64,000 nt of DNA from Comamonas suwonensis (GTDB lineage Bacteria; Pseudomonadota; Gammaproteobacteria; Burkholderiales; Burkholderiaceae_C): assembly GCF_012844455.2 (NCBI RefSeq), contig NZ_JABBCQ020000003.1, forward strand, positions 186,001 to 250,000. Reading direction: 5' to 3'. The notes under the pieces were generated by a model that searched no databases, had not been told where the DNA came from, and worked only from the letters and a program-made list of their open reading frames with translations. This document shows positions 45,316-53,348 of the stretch, piece after piece (positions within the stretch are counted from its first letter, which is position 1; each line of letters starts with the position of its first letter). The position numbers and the translations under genes are program-made.

Positions 45316-45445
45316 CAGAGGCCGGGTCTCGCCCCGGCAGGCGAGGTACTTTCTTTTGCTTCGCCAAAAGATAAGTACCCAAAGAAAAGGCGACCCTGCT
45401 GTCTGCGTCCCTGCGCTTCGCTACGGGCAAACCTGCGTCACGCGA

Positions 45446-45562
45446 TTCAGCCTGCGGTGCCGCCCAACTCGCTGCACGGCTTTGCCGCTACGCTCAGACA
45501 AACGGCGGCAAGTCAGATCACGAAGCAACGCTGTCCTGCGGCAGCGTTGCCCGCAGCCTGAA
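45446..45562 (+). ncRNA. Candidate four-stem fold, left arm of copy 3
   Basis: P1 TTCAG-C-CTGCGG (45446-45457) with CCGCAG-C-CTGAA (45551-45562); P2 TGCCGCC/GGCGGCA; P2a CGGC-TTT-GCCG; P3 CAACGCTG/CAGCGTTG. Confidence 0.5.
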
Positions 45563-45748
45563 CCGCGTGCCGCAGGCGCAGACAAAAGGGCGGAAAGCCG
45601 GGAGCGGACGGCCTGCCAGAGTTGTGACGAAATGAGGACAATAAGCCTCTAGTGCTTATTTATCAAGCGGTAGCAGCTATCTATTTTTATAGAGAAGCTA
45701 TCTCTGGTTTTTGCTCTTTTGCCCTTTTGCCCGGGCCTGCGACGGCGG

Positions 45749-45867
45749 CCTCTTGTTGCGGGCGGCTGCACCGAAGAGTGCAGCCGCATCGTTATCAGTT
45801 CTGCGGCAACCTGTTTGAACGGAGTGCCAAAGGCACGCAGTGAGTTTTGCCGCACAGCAACAAGAGG
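45749..45867 (-). ncRNA. Candidate four-stem fold, right arm of copy 3
   Basis: P1 CCTCTTGTTGC with GCAACAAGAGG (45749-45759 and 45857-45867); P2 GCGGCAA/TTGCCGC; P2a GTGCC-TTT-GGCAC; P3 GCGGCTGCAC/GTGCAGCCGC. Several pairs differ from copy 1 on both sides of the stem. Confidence 0.55.
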
Positions 45868-46079
45868 CAGGTGGCGCAGGTTTGCCCCGTAGCGCAGCGA
45901 AGGGGACGCGGCAGTAGGGTCAGGCTCTTTGCCTACTTTCTGGCCACAGAAAGTAGGGCGCCCGCCGGGGCGAAACCCGGCATCTGTCCGTCCATCAGGC
46001 ATGGGGCAGAATCAGCCCAAACCGCGTGGAAATAAAGCACGTATAGCTATCAAAACAGAACCGATGATGGAGACGGCCC

Positions 46080-46508
46080 ATGTCTAACCCACCCTCCGAC
46101 TTTTCCAAGCCGCTCAACGCCGCCTGCCATTGCGGCGCAGTGCGTTTTACCGTGTTGCTCAGCGATGGGCTGAGCACCGCGCGGCGCTGCAATTGTTCGT
46201 TTTGCCGCATGCGCGGTGCCGTGGCGGTGTCGGCAGAGCTGAGTGGAATTCAGGTGCAGCAGGGCCAGGATGCGCTGACGCTCTACCAGTTCAACACCGG
46301 CCAGGCTAAGCATTTCTTCTGCAAGCATTGCGGTATCTATACCTTTCATCAGCGACGCTCGTCGCCGCATCAGTACGGCGTGAATGTGGCTTGCATAGCA
46401 GGCATGAGCCCGTTTGACTTTGCCGAGGTGGCGGTGAACGAGGGGCGCTTGCACCTCAGCGACCGTCAAAGTGGCACTGCGGCGGGCAAGCCGGTGGTGG
46501 CGGGCTGA
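46080..46508 (+). CDS. GFA/CENP-V family zinc-binding protein
   Basis: 142-residue protein of the glutathione-dependent formaldehyde-activating (GFA) fold. Zinc ligands are in AACHCGAVRF, RRCNCSFCRMRGAV and FFCKHCGIYTFHQRR, the conserved Cys pattern of the family. The name comes from a glutathione-S-hydroxymethyl synthase, but most members have no proven activity, so no reaction is claimed. The start ATG at 46080 gives the usual N-terminus. Single gene just after composite repeat copy 3. Confidence 0.88.
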   Translation: MSNPPSDFSKPLNAACHCGAVRFTVLLSDGLSTARRCNCSFCRMRGAVAVSAELSGIQVQQGQDALTLYQFNTGQAKHFFCKHCGIYTFHQRRSSPHQYGVNVACIAGMSPFDFAEVAVNEGRLHLSDRQSGTAAGKPVVAG

Positions 46509-46565
46509 GTGCGGTATGAAGCCAATCCTGAGGCCGAGGCGCAGCTCAAATAAACATTGGCGGAA

Positions 46566-46612
46566 TTTTTTTGATAGCAGACAGCGCTTGATGGATGGGC
46601 GCTACGGGCATC
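46566..46612. repeat. Dispersed palindromic box
   Basis: TTTTTTGATAGCAGACAGCG then GGGCGCTACGGGCATCAAAT; between the GFA gene and a converging small gene. Confidence 0.6.
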
Positions 46613-46664
46613 AAATGGTCCGAATCAAGCCATCTGCACATCTGCCATGCGCCCGGCAGCGTGT

Positions 46665-46910
46665 TCAGGCCTCAGAAATCCAGATGCGCGCGTTCAAGCG
46701 CTCCCACTCCTGGTCCAGCGAATTGCTCGGCAGTTTGCTGTTGCCACGGCCATACCAGTATCTGGCGTTGCTCAGATCGCCCTCAACCCGGTGCAGGTAG
46801 CCGTGGATCTGGCAAGACAGCTCGTCCCCGTGTTTTTGCACCATGGCGTGGGATTCTTCCCAGTGGCCGGCTTTCGCCAGCTCCAGCACTTTGAGGTGAT
46901 CGCAGGTCAT
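46665..46910 (-). CDS. Small conserved hypothetical protein
   Basis: 81-residue soluble protein beginning MTCDHLKVLELAKAGHWEES, with QIHGYLHRVEGDLSNARYWY and QEWERLNARIW. The arrangement (two helices followed by a Trp-rich ending) is known to me from short hypothetical proteins in beta- and gammaproteobacteria that resemble a single tetratricopeptide-like unit. AAGGAAAGACG precedes the ATG at 46910. No partner genes. Function unknown. Confidence 0.72.
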   Translation of the reverse strand: MTCDHLKVLELAKAGHWEESHAMVQKHGDELSCQIHGYLHRVEGDLSNARYWYGRGNSKLPSNSLDQEWERLNARIWISEA

Positions 46911-47237
46911 CGTCTTTCCTTGTTAAATGGTTTCTCGCGTGGGGTACTGCGGTTGACAGGTTTACTTGGCGTTCCTGCAGGTGGTTGCAGGCGCAGAGCC
47001 ACGCCTGTGGTTCAGGTCACATATCGCGGCGCATGGGCGCAAAGGGCGCAGGTGCGCGAAGGCGCGGCAAAGCTGCGCTCTCCGAGTGATCCGGGACCTT
47101 ATGATTTTGATAGCTGAAAGCGATGATTGGGCGGGCGCTTTAGCCCGTTTTAGGTCAAAGCATTGTTGCGCTGGCTGTGCCTGCCGCAGCATCTCTCAGC
47201 GGTGAATTTCAGACAGAAATCCAGAAGACATCCAGAC
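46911..47237. other. Intergenic stretch with a palindromic box
   Basis: At 47104-47160 TTTGATAGCTGAAAGCGATG is followed by GGGCGCTTTAGCCCG, a further member of the dispersed family. Nothing else is supported. Confidence 0.4.
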
Positions 47238-47287
47238 AAAAAAGACCCACGCCAAGTGCATGGGCTGCACCTGGCGTGGGTCTTTTT
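47238..47287. terminator. Rho-independent terminator, MFS gene side
   Basis: AAAAAGACCCACGCCA and TGGCGTGGGTCTTTTT arms with an inner GTGCA/TGCAC pair. It lies about 70 bases after the stop of the MFS gene. Confidence 0.85.
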
Positions 47288-47358
47288 GAGGGCGCTGATT
47301 TTGGGCTCAGGCGCTTCAAGCGCGCTGAGTCTTTTCAGGCCTGGTGGGTCTTCTCTTT

Positions 47359-48738
47359 TTAGGCTTTGGCTTTGCGCATGGTGGTCAGCATCAGCACGAT
47401 GACGGAGAGGACCAGCATGATCAGCACCAGGTAGATGCTGTACTGCTTGTTGCCCGTGTACTGGGTCATCACACCGGCCAGCATGGGGCTGGCGGCAGAG
47501 CCGAGGTTGCCCAGGCTGCTGATGAGGGCGATGCCGCCAGCGGCCACGGCGGGTGAGAGGTAGTCACTGACCAGGGCAAAGAACAGCGGGGGCAGGGCCG
47601 CCAGGCCGATCAGCGTGAAGGCCAGGGAGATCAGCGAGCCTTCCAGGTGGCCGTGCATTTGCAGCGTGATGACGAGGCCGACAATGGCCAGGCCGGTGGC
47701 GATGAAGAAATGCCAGCGGCGTTCACGGAATCTGTCCGAGCTGGCACCAAAGGCAATCATGCCGATCAGGCCAGCGATAAACGGAATGGCCGAGTAGATG
47801 CCGACATGCAGCACGTCCTGCACACCCAGACCCTGAATGACGGTGGGCATCCAGAAGACAAACAGATAAGTGGCGCCGTGCATCATGAAATAGGCCAGAG
47901 ACAGGGCGTAGACCTTGGGGTCGCGCAGCAGCTGGCTCAGGGTGGCATTGTGGCCGTGACCGCTCTGGTGGCCATGGTGACCGTGCGCTCCGGGCTTGCC
48001 GCCGTCTTGGCTGTCGTTGGCCAGATTGTGTTGCAGGCGGGCTTTTTCCTCGGCGGTCAGCCACTTGGCGTCTGCAGGCCTGTCTTGCAGGTAGTAGTAG
48101 AGGATGACGCCCAGGATACAGGCGGGTGGGCCCTGGATGAGGAACAGCCACTGCCAGCCGTGCAGGCCGTCGATGCCGTTCATGTACTTGAGGATGGCGC
48201 CGCACAGAGGGCCGGCGACGACAGCCATGCCCATGACGGCGGACAGAAAGATGGAGATCACCCGGCCGCGGCGGGCCGAGGGGTACCAGTAGGTGAAGTA
48301 GAGGATGACGCCGGGGAAAAAGCCCGCCTCGAACGCGCCTAGCAGAAAGCGGGCGACGTAGAACTGCATGGGCGTGGAGACCCAGGCCATGGCGGTGGCG
48401 ATGACGCCCCAGACCACCATGATGCGCATCAATGTCTTGCGGGTGCCGATTTTCTCCAGCAGCAGGTTGCTGGGCACTTCAAACAGAAAGTAGCCAATGA
48501 AGAACAGGCCCGCGCCAAAGCCGTAGGCGGCGTCACCAAAATCCAGCGTCTGCTTCATCTGGATTTGCGCGTATCCAATGTTGATGCGGTCGAGGTAGGC
48601 GACCATGTAGCACAGCAGCAGCAGGGGCAGCAGACGCCAGCTGACCTTGGAGTACAGCGCGTTGTCTGCAGCGATGTCGGGGCTGGCCGCCTGGGTTCGG
48701 GGTCGGATGCCCTGAACAGTGGTTGCGCTTGGATTCAT
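47359..48738 (-). CDS. MFS transporter, anion:cation symporter (ACS) family
   Basis: 459-residue 12-helix inner-membrane transporter. The N-terminal part has LCYMVAYLDRINIGYAQIQM, the ACS-family signature, with GYFLFEVPSNLLLEKIGTRK after helix 2. Relatives carry organic acids such as tartrate, phthalate or 4-hydroxyphenylacetate. The central loop is unusual in being His-rich (AHGHHGHQSGHGH, near residue 230), which may bind metal. The start is the ATG at 48738 (MNPSATTVQG). Single gene; no catabolic partner is next to it, so the substrate is unknown. Confidence 0.9.
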   Translation of the reverse strand: MNPSATTVQGIRPRTQAASPDIAADNALYSKVSWRLLPLLLLCYMVAYLDRINIGYAQIQMKQTLDFGDAAYGFGAGLFFIGYFLFEVPSNLLLEKIGTRKTLMRIMVVWGVIATAMAWVSTPMQFYVARFLLGAFEAGFFPGVILYFTYWYPSARRGRVISIFLSAVMGMAVVAGPLCGAILKYMNGIDGLHGWQWLFLIQGPPACILGVILYYYLQDRPADAKWLTAEEKARLQHNLANDSQDGGKPGAHGHHGHQSGHGHNATLSQLLRDPKVYALSLAYFMMHGATYLFVFWMPTVIQGLGVQDVLHVGIYSAIPFIAGLIGMIAFGASSDRFRERRWHFFIATGLAIVGLVITLQMHGHLEGSLISLAFTLIGLAALPPLFFALVSDYLSPAVAAGGIALISSLGNLGSAASPMLAGVMTQYTGNKQYSIYLVLIMLVLSVIVLMLTTMRKAKA

Positions 48739-49506
48739 CTTGGTCTTCTTGAAGTGGGTGTATGACGGCGAGATCGGGTGTGTGCGGAGCATCGCTTGGC
48801 GTAGCTCCTGCACAGCTTGCGCACTGGGCCAGGTCCAGAAACCGGGGCTGACGGCGCAGGTCGTGCCGGTTTTTTCTAGGACTGACTGGATAAACAGGGC
48901 TTGAACCTGTGTGCGGATCGCACCGTGCTGGCGTCTTGATGCGCCGCTTCAGAGGCAATCGCCTTGCCTGCATCGCGGCAGTCTGCGTGGACCTGCGCGC
49001 GTTTGTCTTCTCGTTTTTGATTCATTGCGTACCTTCGCCATTTGTCTCCGAACCCCGGCGGCCTGCAAGGCAGAGCGACAAGGTTCTGGCTCAATGTAGG
49101 TTCAGGCGTTGCAGCAGACTTAACGCTTTATGCAAGGTGATTGTCATATTGCGACAACAAGGGTAAACCTTGGGTGCGCTTGGCAGGGCTGAAAACGGGT
49201 GGTTTTTGGGGGCCAGAACCGACGTGCTGTCGAGGGGGAGCGCCGGTATTTCGTCACTGGAATACGGGCGTGAATCGGATGCTGGCGATCCGGGTTTTCA
49301 CTGATCAGGCGCAGCGGCGAGTACAACGCTTGCCTGCCCCCATTGCAGGGGCTTAGTCCCAATTTTTTGGAATTGGCGAATTGTGCGCGAGCCTGCTCGG
49401 GCACTCACACCCGTTTTGAGTGATTCAGCAGGAACTGGCATCCGCTGAATCACTGTTTTGATAGCACCCAGCGCCTGATTCGTAAGGACTGGGTGCTATT
49501 TAACGA
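48739..49506. other. Long intergenic stretch with two adjacent hairpins
   Basis: No supported gene; frames at 49141-49356 and 49144-49404 overlap on opposite strands and lack known families. Hairpin one: AGTGATTCAGC (49419-49429) with GCTGAATCACT (49444-49454). Hairpin two is the palindromic box at 49461-49499. Both lie after the stop of the zinc-ribbon gene. Confidence 0.45.
49456..49502. repeat. Dispersed palindromic box with perfect stem
   Basis: ATAGCACCCAG (49461-49471) pairs perfectly with CTGGGTGCTAT (49489-49499) over 11 bases; probably also ends transcription of the zinc-ribbon gene. Confidence 0.7.
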
Positions 49507-49860
49507 TCAAGCCTTTTTCAGGAATTCGGACTTGAGAATGAACGGCCCCTGATCCGTCTTGCAGTCCACATCGTGGTCGCCGTTGTCATAGACGAGGCGA
49601 ATGCCTTTGATCTTGGTGCCTTTCTTGATCACGGTGGACGAGCCCTTGACCTTCAGGTCCTTGACCAGCAGCACGCTGTCGCCATCCGCCAAAGGCGTGC
49701 CGTTGGCGTCTTTGATGATACGCGGGCCGCTGTCTTCGTCGTCAGCCGCAGCGCCTGCTGACCATTCATGGCTGCAGTCGGGGCAGATCAGCAGATCGCC
49801 GTCAGGGTAGGTGTTGTCCAGGCCGCATTGGGGGCAAGTGGGCAAAGAGGTAGTGCTCAA
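49507..49860 (-). CDS. YjdM/PhnA-type zinc ribbon protein
   Basis: About 117 residues. The N-terminal zinc ribbon is LPTCPQCGLDNTYPDGDLLI followed by CPDCSHEW, and the rest (DANGTPLADGDSVLLVKDLK, then KGTKIKGIRLV) matches the YjdM (formerly PhnA) family. Despite the old name the family is not established as a phosphonate enzyme. No ATG is suitable; I chose the TTG at 49860 (STTSLPTCPQCG), near the family N-terminus. A TTG at 49899 would add 13 residues. Start is uncertain, identity is not. Confidence 0.85.
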   Translation of the reverse strand: MSTTSLPTCPQCGLDNTYPDGDLLICPDCSHEWSAGAAADDEDSGPRIIKDANGTPLADGDSVLLVKDLKVKGSSTVIKKGTKIKGIRLVYDNGDHDVDCKTDQGPFILKSEFLKKA

Positions 49861-49996
49861 GGAATCGCTTTCAATCAAGAAGAAAAAAGGAAAAAGCAAG
49901 GAAGAAGGCAGAGCTTAGCTCTTGCGAAGTAGTGGCAGGCCGCGGTGCGGATTGTGGGTGCTGCGCCCTGGGTGCCTGTGCTCTGTTTTCTATGCT

Positions 49997-50043
49997 TTTA
50001 ATAGCTGCTAGCGCAATATACATAAGCGCTACAGCCGGTTTTT
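49997..50043. repeat. Dispersed palindromic box
   Basis: TAATAGCTGCTAGCGCAATA then CATAAGCGCTACAGCCGGTT; close to the consensus, just after the stop of the VOC-fusion gene. Confidence 0.7.
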
Positions 50044-50060
50044 AAGAGATATTTTGACGC

Positions 50061-50702
50061 CTATTCGTAGTCAAACTCAGCCCGGTAATCATCGGGGTTG
50101 ATGCCTTCGGCGCGCAGCGGCTCCACCAGCCTGAAACGAGTGATCTTGGCCGATGCGGTGATATAGCCCTTGATCACGCAGTCGCAGGTCACGGGGCTTT
50201 TGGCCTCTGCCGCCAGTTGCTCAATCACCCGCGTGGTCTTGCGCCGCGCCAGCATGCGAAAGAGGGCCGGCACATGGGCCAGCAGGCGTTTTAGCAGGGC
50301 TTCGGCCTCGGGCAGCCATTCGCCTTGCTTGGGCAGCTCGGGCACAAAGCCCCATTCGTCTTCGCTCAGCGGCCGCCACAGCACGATGGAGTGCTGGTCG
50401 CCATCGCTGACGCAGGCCATTTCTTCCAGCTCAGGCGTTTTCATGGGCGCGTAGCGGGTGCTGCAGCCTGCGGCCAGCAAAGTGTCATAAGTGGTCTGCA
50501 CCTGGCTGACCTGCAGGCGTAGCGACAGGCTGGATTCGACCCGGCTCACCTGCGCCAGCCGCAGCGTGGCACTGCCGGTATCGATGTCCACAAAGCCATC
50601 GCCCCGGTGTACCTCGGCAAAGCCGATCACATCGCGCCACAGCTGGGCGGCGCGCTCCAGATCGGCGGTGGGGACAACAAGATGGCTGATTCCAAAAAAC
50701 AT
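50061..50702 (-). CDS. VOC-domain protein fused to a PCP-reductase-like domain
   Basis: 213-residue protein. The N-terminal ~115 residues form a vicinal-oxygen-chelate domain (MFFGISHLVVPTADLERAAQ, then DQHSIVLWRP). The C-terminal part (WLPEAEALLKRLLAHVPALF, RMLARRKTTRVIEQLA, then VTCDCVIKGYI) resembles the small helical domain found at the end of protochlorophyllide reductase B subunits and in stand-alone proteins. No chlorophyll genes are near. The ATG at 50702 gives the standard VOC start. Function unknown; each domain call is moderate. Confidence 0.72.
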   Translation of the reverse strand: MFFGISHLVVPTADLERAAQLWRDVIGFAEVHRGDGFVDIDTGSATLRLAQVSRVESSLSLRLQVSQVQTTYDTLLAAGCSTRYAPMKTPELEEMACVSDGDQHSIVLWRPLSEDEWGFVPELPKQGEWLPEAEALLKRLLAHVPALFRMLARRKTTRVIEQLAAEAKSPVTCDCVIKGYITASAKITRFRLVEPLRAEGINPDDYRAEFDYE

Positions 50703-50864
50703 AGCAGGCTTCGCAGAGCATTCAAGGGGTTGCCGATGATAGGGCTCTGAAGACTGGCCTGTGCTGATCTGCCTCAAACGCGGCGGTTGTGCTCAGGCAC
50801 TGCGGTGGGTCTCCATTGAACGAGGGACTGTAAAAAAGGCAGTAGCGCGATGAATCGGGATTGA

Positions 50865-51788
50865 CTACCCGATCGGCTGGTCGGTCTGAAACGCCTGAAT
50901 GCCCTGCATGCAGTACAGCAAAAAGCGGTTGGCAGCGGGCGAGAGATGCCTGCCGGTGCGGGTGATGAGCTGCATCTCCGCATCCTGAAACGCCGGGTTG
51001 TGAATGGGTATTGCGCGCAGGCGGCCGCTGGCCAGAGCGGCGGTGACGGAGCAGGGCGGCAGCAGGGTCACGCCCTGGCCGCTGCTGACAAAGGCCAGCA
51101 GCACGCTGATCAAATTGCTGGTGAGCGCCGGGCTGAGGTGAATTTTGTCGGCGTGCTCGGCATATTCAATCAACTGGCGAATGCCGTACACGCCTTGCAG
51201 CATGGCGATGGGCCACTGGTTCAGCTCTTGCAGCGATGTGTGCGGTGCGCTGGCCAGTGGGTGCTGGGCGTGCACGATGGCGTGCATGGGCTGGCGCGCC
51301 GTGCCGCGGGCGGTGATGTGGCTGTCGGCGGGCGGGTAGTACACCAGCCCGATCTCTGCCGCGTCCTCGCGGATGCGGCGCATGATCTCGGTGGTGCCGT
51401 AAATCTCCAGCGAGATGCTGACGCCGGGGTACTGCTGGCGAAACTGGCGAATCGGTCCGTCAATCAGCTCTTGCGCAAAGCCTTCGCCGCTGACCACGCT
51501 GACGCTGCCGCTGTGCAGGCCGCGCATGGCATCGACCTTGGCCAGCATGTCATGCTGGTGGGCGGTGTGCTCGCGGTGGTAGTCCAGAATCAGCTGACCG
51601 GCTTCGGTCGGCACTACGCCGTGGCGGTGGCGCTCCAGCAAGGCAAGGCCCAGTTCTTCTTCCAGCAGGCTGATCTGGCGGCTGACGGCCGAAGGTACGA
51701 TGCCCAGCTTTTCGGCTGCAGCGCGCACCGAGCCGCAGTACACGGCTTCAAAAAGATAGCGGGCGCGGGAGTCTTGGAATGCAGGCAT
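50865..51788 (-). CDS. LysR-family regulator divergent from the DUF3100/amidohydrolase genes
   Basis: 307-residue LysR regulator with helix-turn-helix YLFEAVYCGSVRAAAEKLGI and VPSAVSRQISLLEEELGLAL, then a two-lobe ligand domain (about residues 88-295). It is divergent, with 204 bases between, from a DUF3100 transporter-like gene and an M20 amidohydrolase, the usual arrangement for LysR control. A 15-base palindrome with a T-N11-A core lies between them. The effector may be the substrate of the hydrolase. Confidence 0.92.
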   Translation of the reverse strand: MPAFQDSRARYLFEAVYCGSVRAAAEKLGIVPSAVSRQISLLEEELGLALLERHRHGVVPTEAGQLILDYHREHTAHQHDMLAKVDAMRGLHSGSVSVVSGEGFAQELIDGPIRQFRQQYPGVSISLEIYGTTEIMRRIREDAAEIGLVYYPPADSHITARGTARQPMHAIVHAQHPLASAPHTSLQELNQWPIAMLQGVYGIRQLIEYAEHADKIHLSPALTSNLISVLLAFVSSGQGVTLLPPCSVTAALASGRLRAIPIHNPAFQDAEMQLITRTGRHLSPAANRFLLYCMQGIQAFQTDQPIG

Positions 51789-51862
51789 GGCTGATTGTCG
51801 TCGCTAGATAAAGTCTGTAAACCTACGTACGTTCACTTTTTTAGAACAGAAATGTGAAGTCT

Positions 51863-51877
51863 ATGCAATATATGCAT
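51863..51877. promoter_or_regulatory. Candidate LysR operator (T-N11-A)
   Basis: ATGCA-ATATA-TGCAT, perfect 5-base arms, containing T-N11-A at 51864-51876. It lies midway between the divergent LysR and DUF3100 genes, 116 bases before the latter. Confidence 0.6.
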
Positions 51878-51992
51878 TGTTATATTCGACGCCCGCATGG
51901 GTGAGTGCCAGCTTGGGCTGGCTGTGCCCATTTTTCAGGGTTCATAGCTATTTCAGTGCGTCGGCAGCCGCCGTCGTGCGCAAGGAAGTTTG

Positions 51993-53333
51993 ATGCGTAC
52001 AGAGGTGCAGCCAGCCAAGGCAGCGTTGAAGATGAGCAGTGTGGTGCAAGTGTTTGCACTGGCGCTGGGGATTGCGGCATTGTCCGAATGGCTGGGGCCG
52101 CTGCCTATCGCTCTGGGCGTGGGCAAGGTGGTGTTGCTGCCCATGATCTGGGCGCTGCTGATCGGTCTGGTACTGGGCCTGCTGCGCAAACGTCTGCCCG
52201 GGCCGCTGCAGCTGGGGCTGTATAGCCAGAATCTGGCCGCCGCCGTGCTGTCTTGCGCGCTGTTTCTGTTTATTGCCAAGCTGGGCTTGCTGGTGGGCGG
52301 CTCGCTGCCGCAGCTGGCGCAAGTGGGCTGGGGCCTGGTGCTGCAGGAGCTGGGCAACCTGATTGGCTGCGTCGCACTGGGCATGCCCGTGGCGCTGATG
52401 CTGGGCATCAAGCGCGAGGCGATTGGCGCGACCTTTTCCATCGGTCGTGAACCCGGCCTGGCCATCATCGGCGAGCGCTTTGGCATGGATTCGCCCGAAG
52501 GCCGCGGCGTACTGGCCGAATACATTACCGGCACGCTGATCGGCGCGATCTTTATTTCGCTGCTGGCGGGCTTTGTCTCCAGCCTGAACATCTTCCACCC
52601 CATCGCTCTGGGCATGGGCGCGGGCGTGGGTTCGGGCAGCATGACAGCCGCCGCCGTGGGCGCTATTGCCGCCCAGCACCCCGAAATGGGCGACCAGATC
52701 GCCACCTTTGCTGCTGCGGCCAACCTGATCGCCACAACCGTCGGTACCTATTTGACGCTGTTCATCTCGCTGCCGCTGGCCGTGCGTGCCTACCAATGGC
52801 TGGAGCCTATTCTGGGCCGCAAGCGCAAGGCTGCTGCGGTGGAAAAGACCGTGGCCGCTGGCGCTGCAGACGAAGAAAAAGTGGATGTACCGGCTCTGAG
52901 CCTGGGCATGCGTCTGCTGAGCTGGGTCTGGGTGGGTGTGATGGTGCTGATTGGCAACCGCATTGGTTATGGCATTCCGGTGATGGATGCACTGCCCGGT
53001 GTGCTGATCATTATTGCCGCCGTGCTGATGGGCGATCTGATCTACGTGGGCACGCGCCGCAAGCTGCCTGCCGTGTGCTGGATTTCCTTTATCGCCATGG
53101 CCATGACCTTCCCGCACACTCCTTTTGCGGCTGAAATTGCGGCCATGACGGCCAAGGTCAGCTTCCTGGCCATGATTACGCCCATGCTGACCTTTGCGGG
53201 TCTGTCGCTGGCCAAAGACATTCCTGCCTTCCGCCGCCTGGGCTGGCGCATTGTCGTCGTCTCGCTGCTGGCCAATGCCGGCGTGTTTCTGGCGGCCACC
53301 ATGATCGCTCAGACCTTTGTGCACACGATGTAA
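51993..53333 (+). CDS. DUF3100 multi-pass membrane protein, putative transporter
   Basis: 446-residue membrane protein with about eleven hydrophobic segments. The Gly-rich half IGREPGLAIIGERFGMDSPE and MGAGVGSGSMTAAAVGAIAA resemble substrate-binding loops of transport proteins, and the architecture matches DUF3100 proteins. The ATG at 51993 follows AAGGAAG; the TTG three bases earlier is less likely. It precedes an M20 amidohydrolase by 15 bases and is divergent from a LysR gene, so it probably imports the amide or peptide that the hydrolase cleaves. Substrate unknown. Confidence 0.82.
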   Translation: MRTEVQPAKAALKMSSVVQVFALALGIAALSEWLGPLPIALGVGKVVLLPMIWALLIGLVLGLLRKRLPGPLQLGLYSQNLAAAVLSCALFLFIAKLGLLVGGSLPQLAQVGWGLVLQELGNLIGCVALGMPVALMLGIKREAIGATFSIGREPGLAIIGERFGMDSPEGRGVLAEYITGTLIGAIFISLLAGFVSSLNIFHPIALGMGAGVGSGSMTAAAVGAIAAQHPEMGDQIATFAAAANLIATTVGTYLTLFISLPLAVRAYQWLEPILGRKRKAAAVEKTVAAGAADEEKVDVPALSLGMRLLSWVWVGVMVLIGNRIGYGIPVMDALPGVLIIIAAVLMGDLIYVGTRRKLPAVCWISFIAMAMTFPHTPFAAEIAAMTAKVSFLAMITPMLTFAGLSLAKDIPAFRRLGWRIVVVSLLANAGVFLAATMIAQTFVHTM

Positions 53334-53348
53334 GCGAAGCAACGCCCT

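Larger units (their letters stand above)
45316..45987 (-). repeat. Composite inverted repeat, copy 3 (inverted)
   Basis: About 672 bases and the reverse of copies 1 and 2: its left arm (45316-45626) matches the right arm of copy 1 in reverse complement, and its right arm (45721-45987) matches the left arms. The centre holds a palindromic box (45650-45700). Ends are CAGAGGCCGGGTCTCGCCCC and GGGGCGAAACCCGGCATCTG. The outer hairpin of the right arm is an 11-base perfect stem (CCTACTTTCTG/CAGAAAGTAGG). Confidence 0.85.

Noticed and set aside
49144-49404. 86-codon minus-strand frame between the MFS and zinc-ribbon genes
   Set aside because: No ribosome site, no family, overlaps an equally open frame on the other strand.
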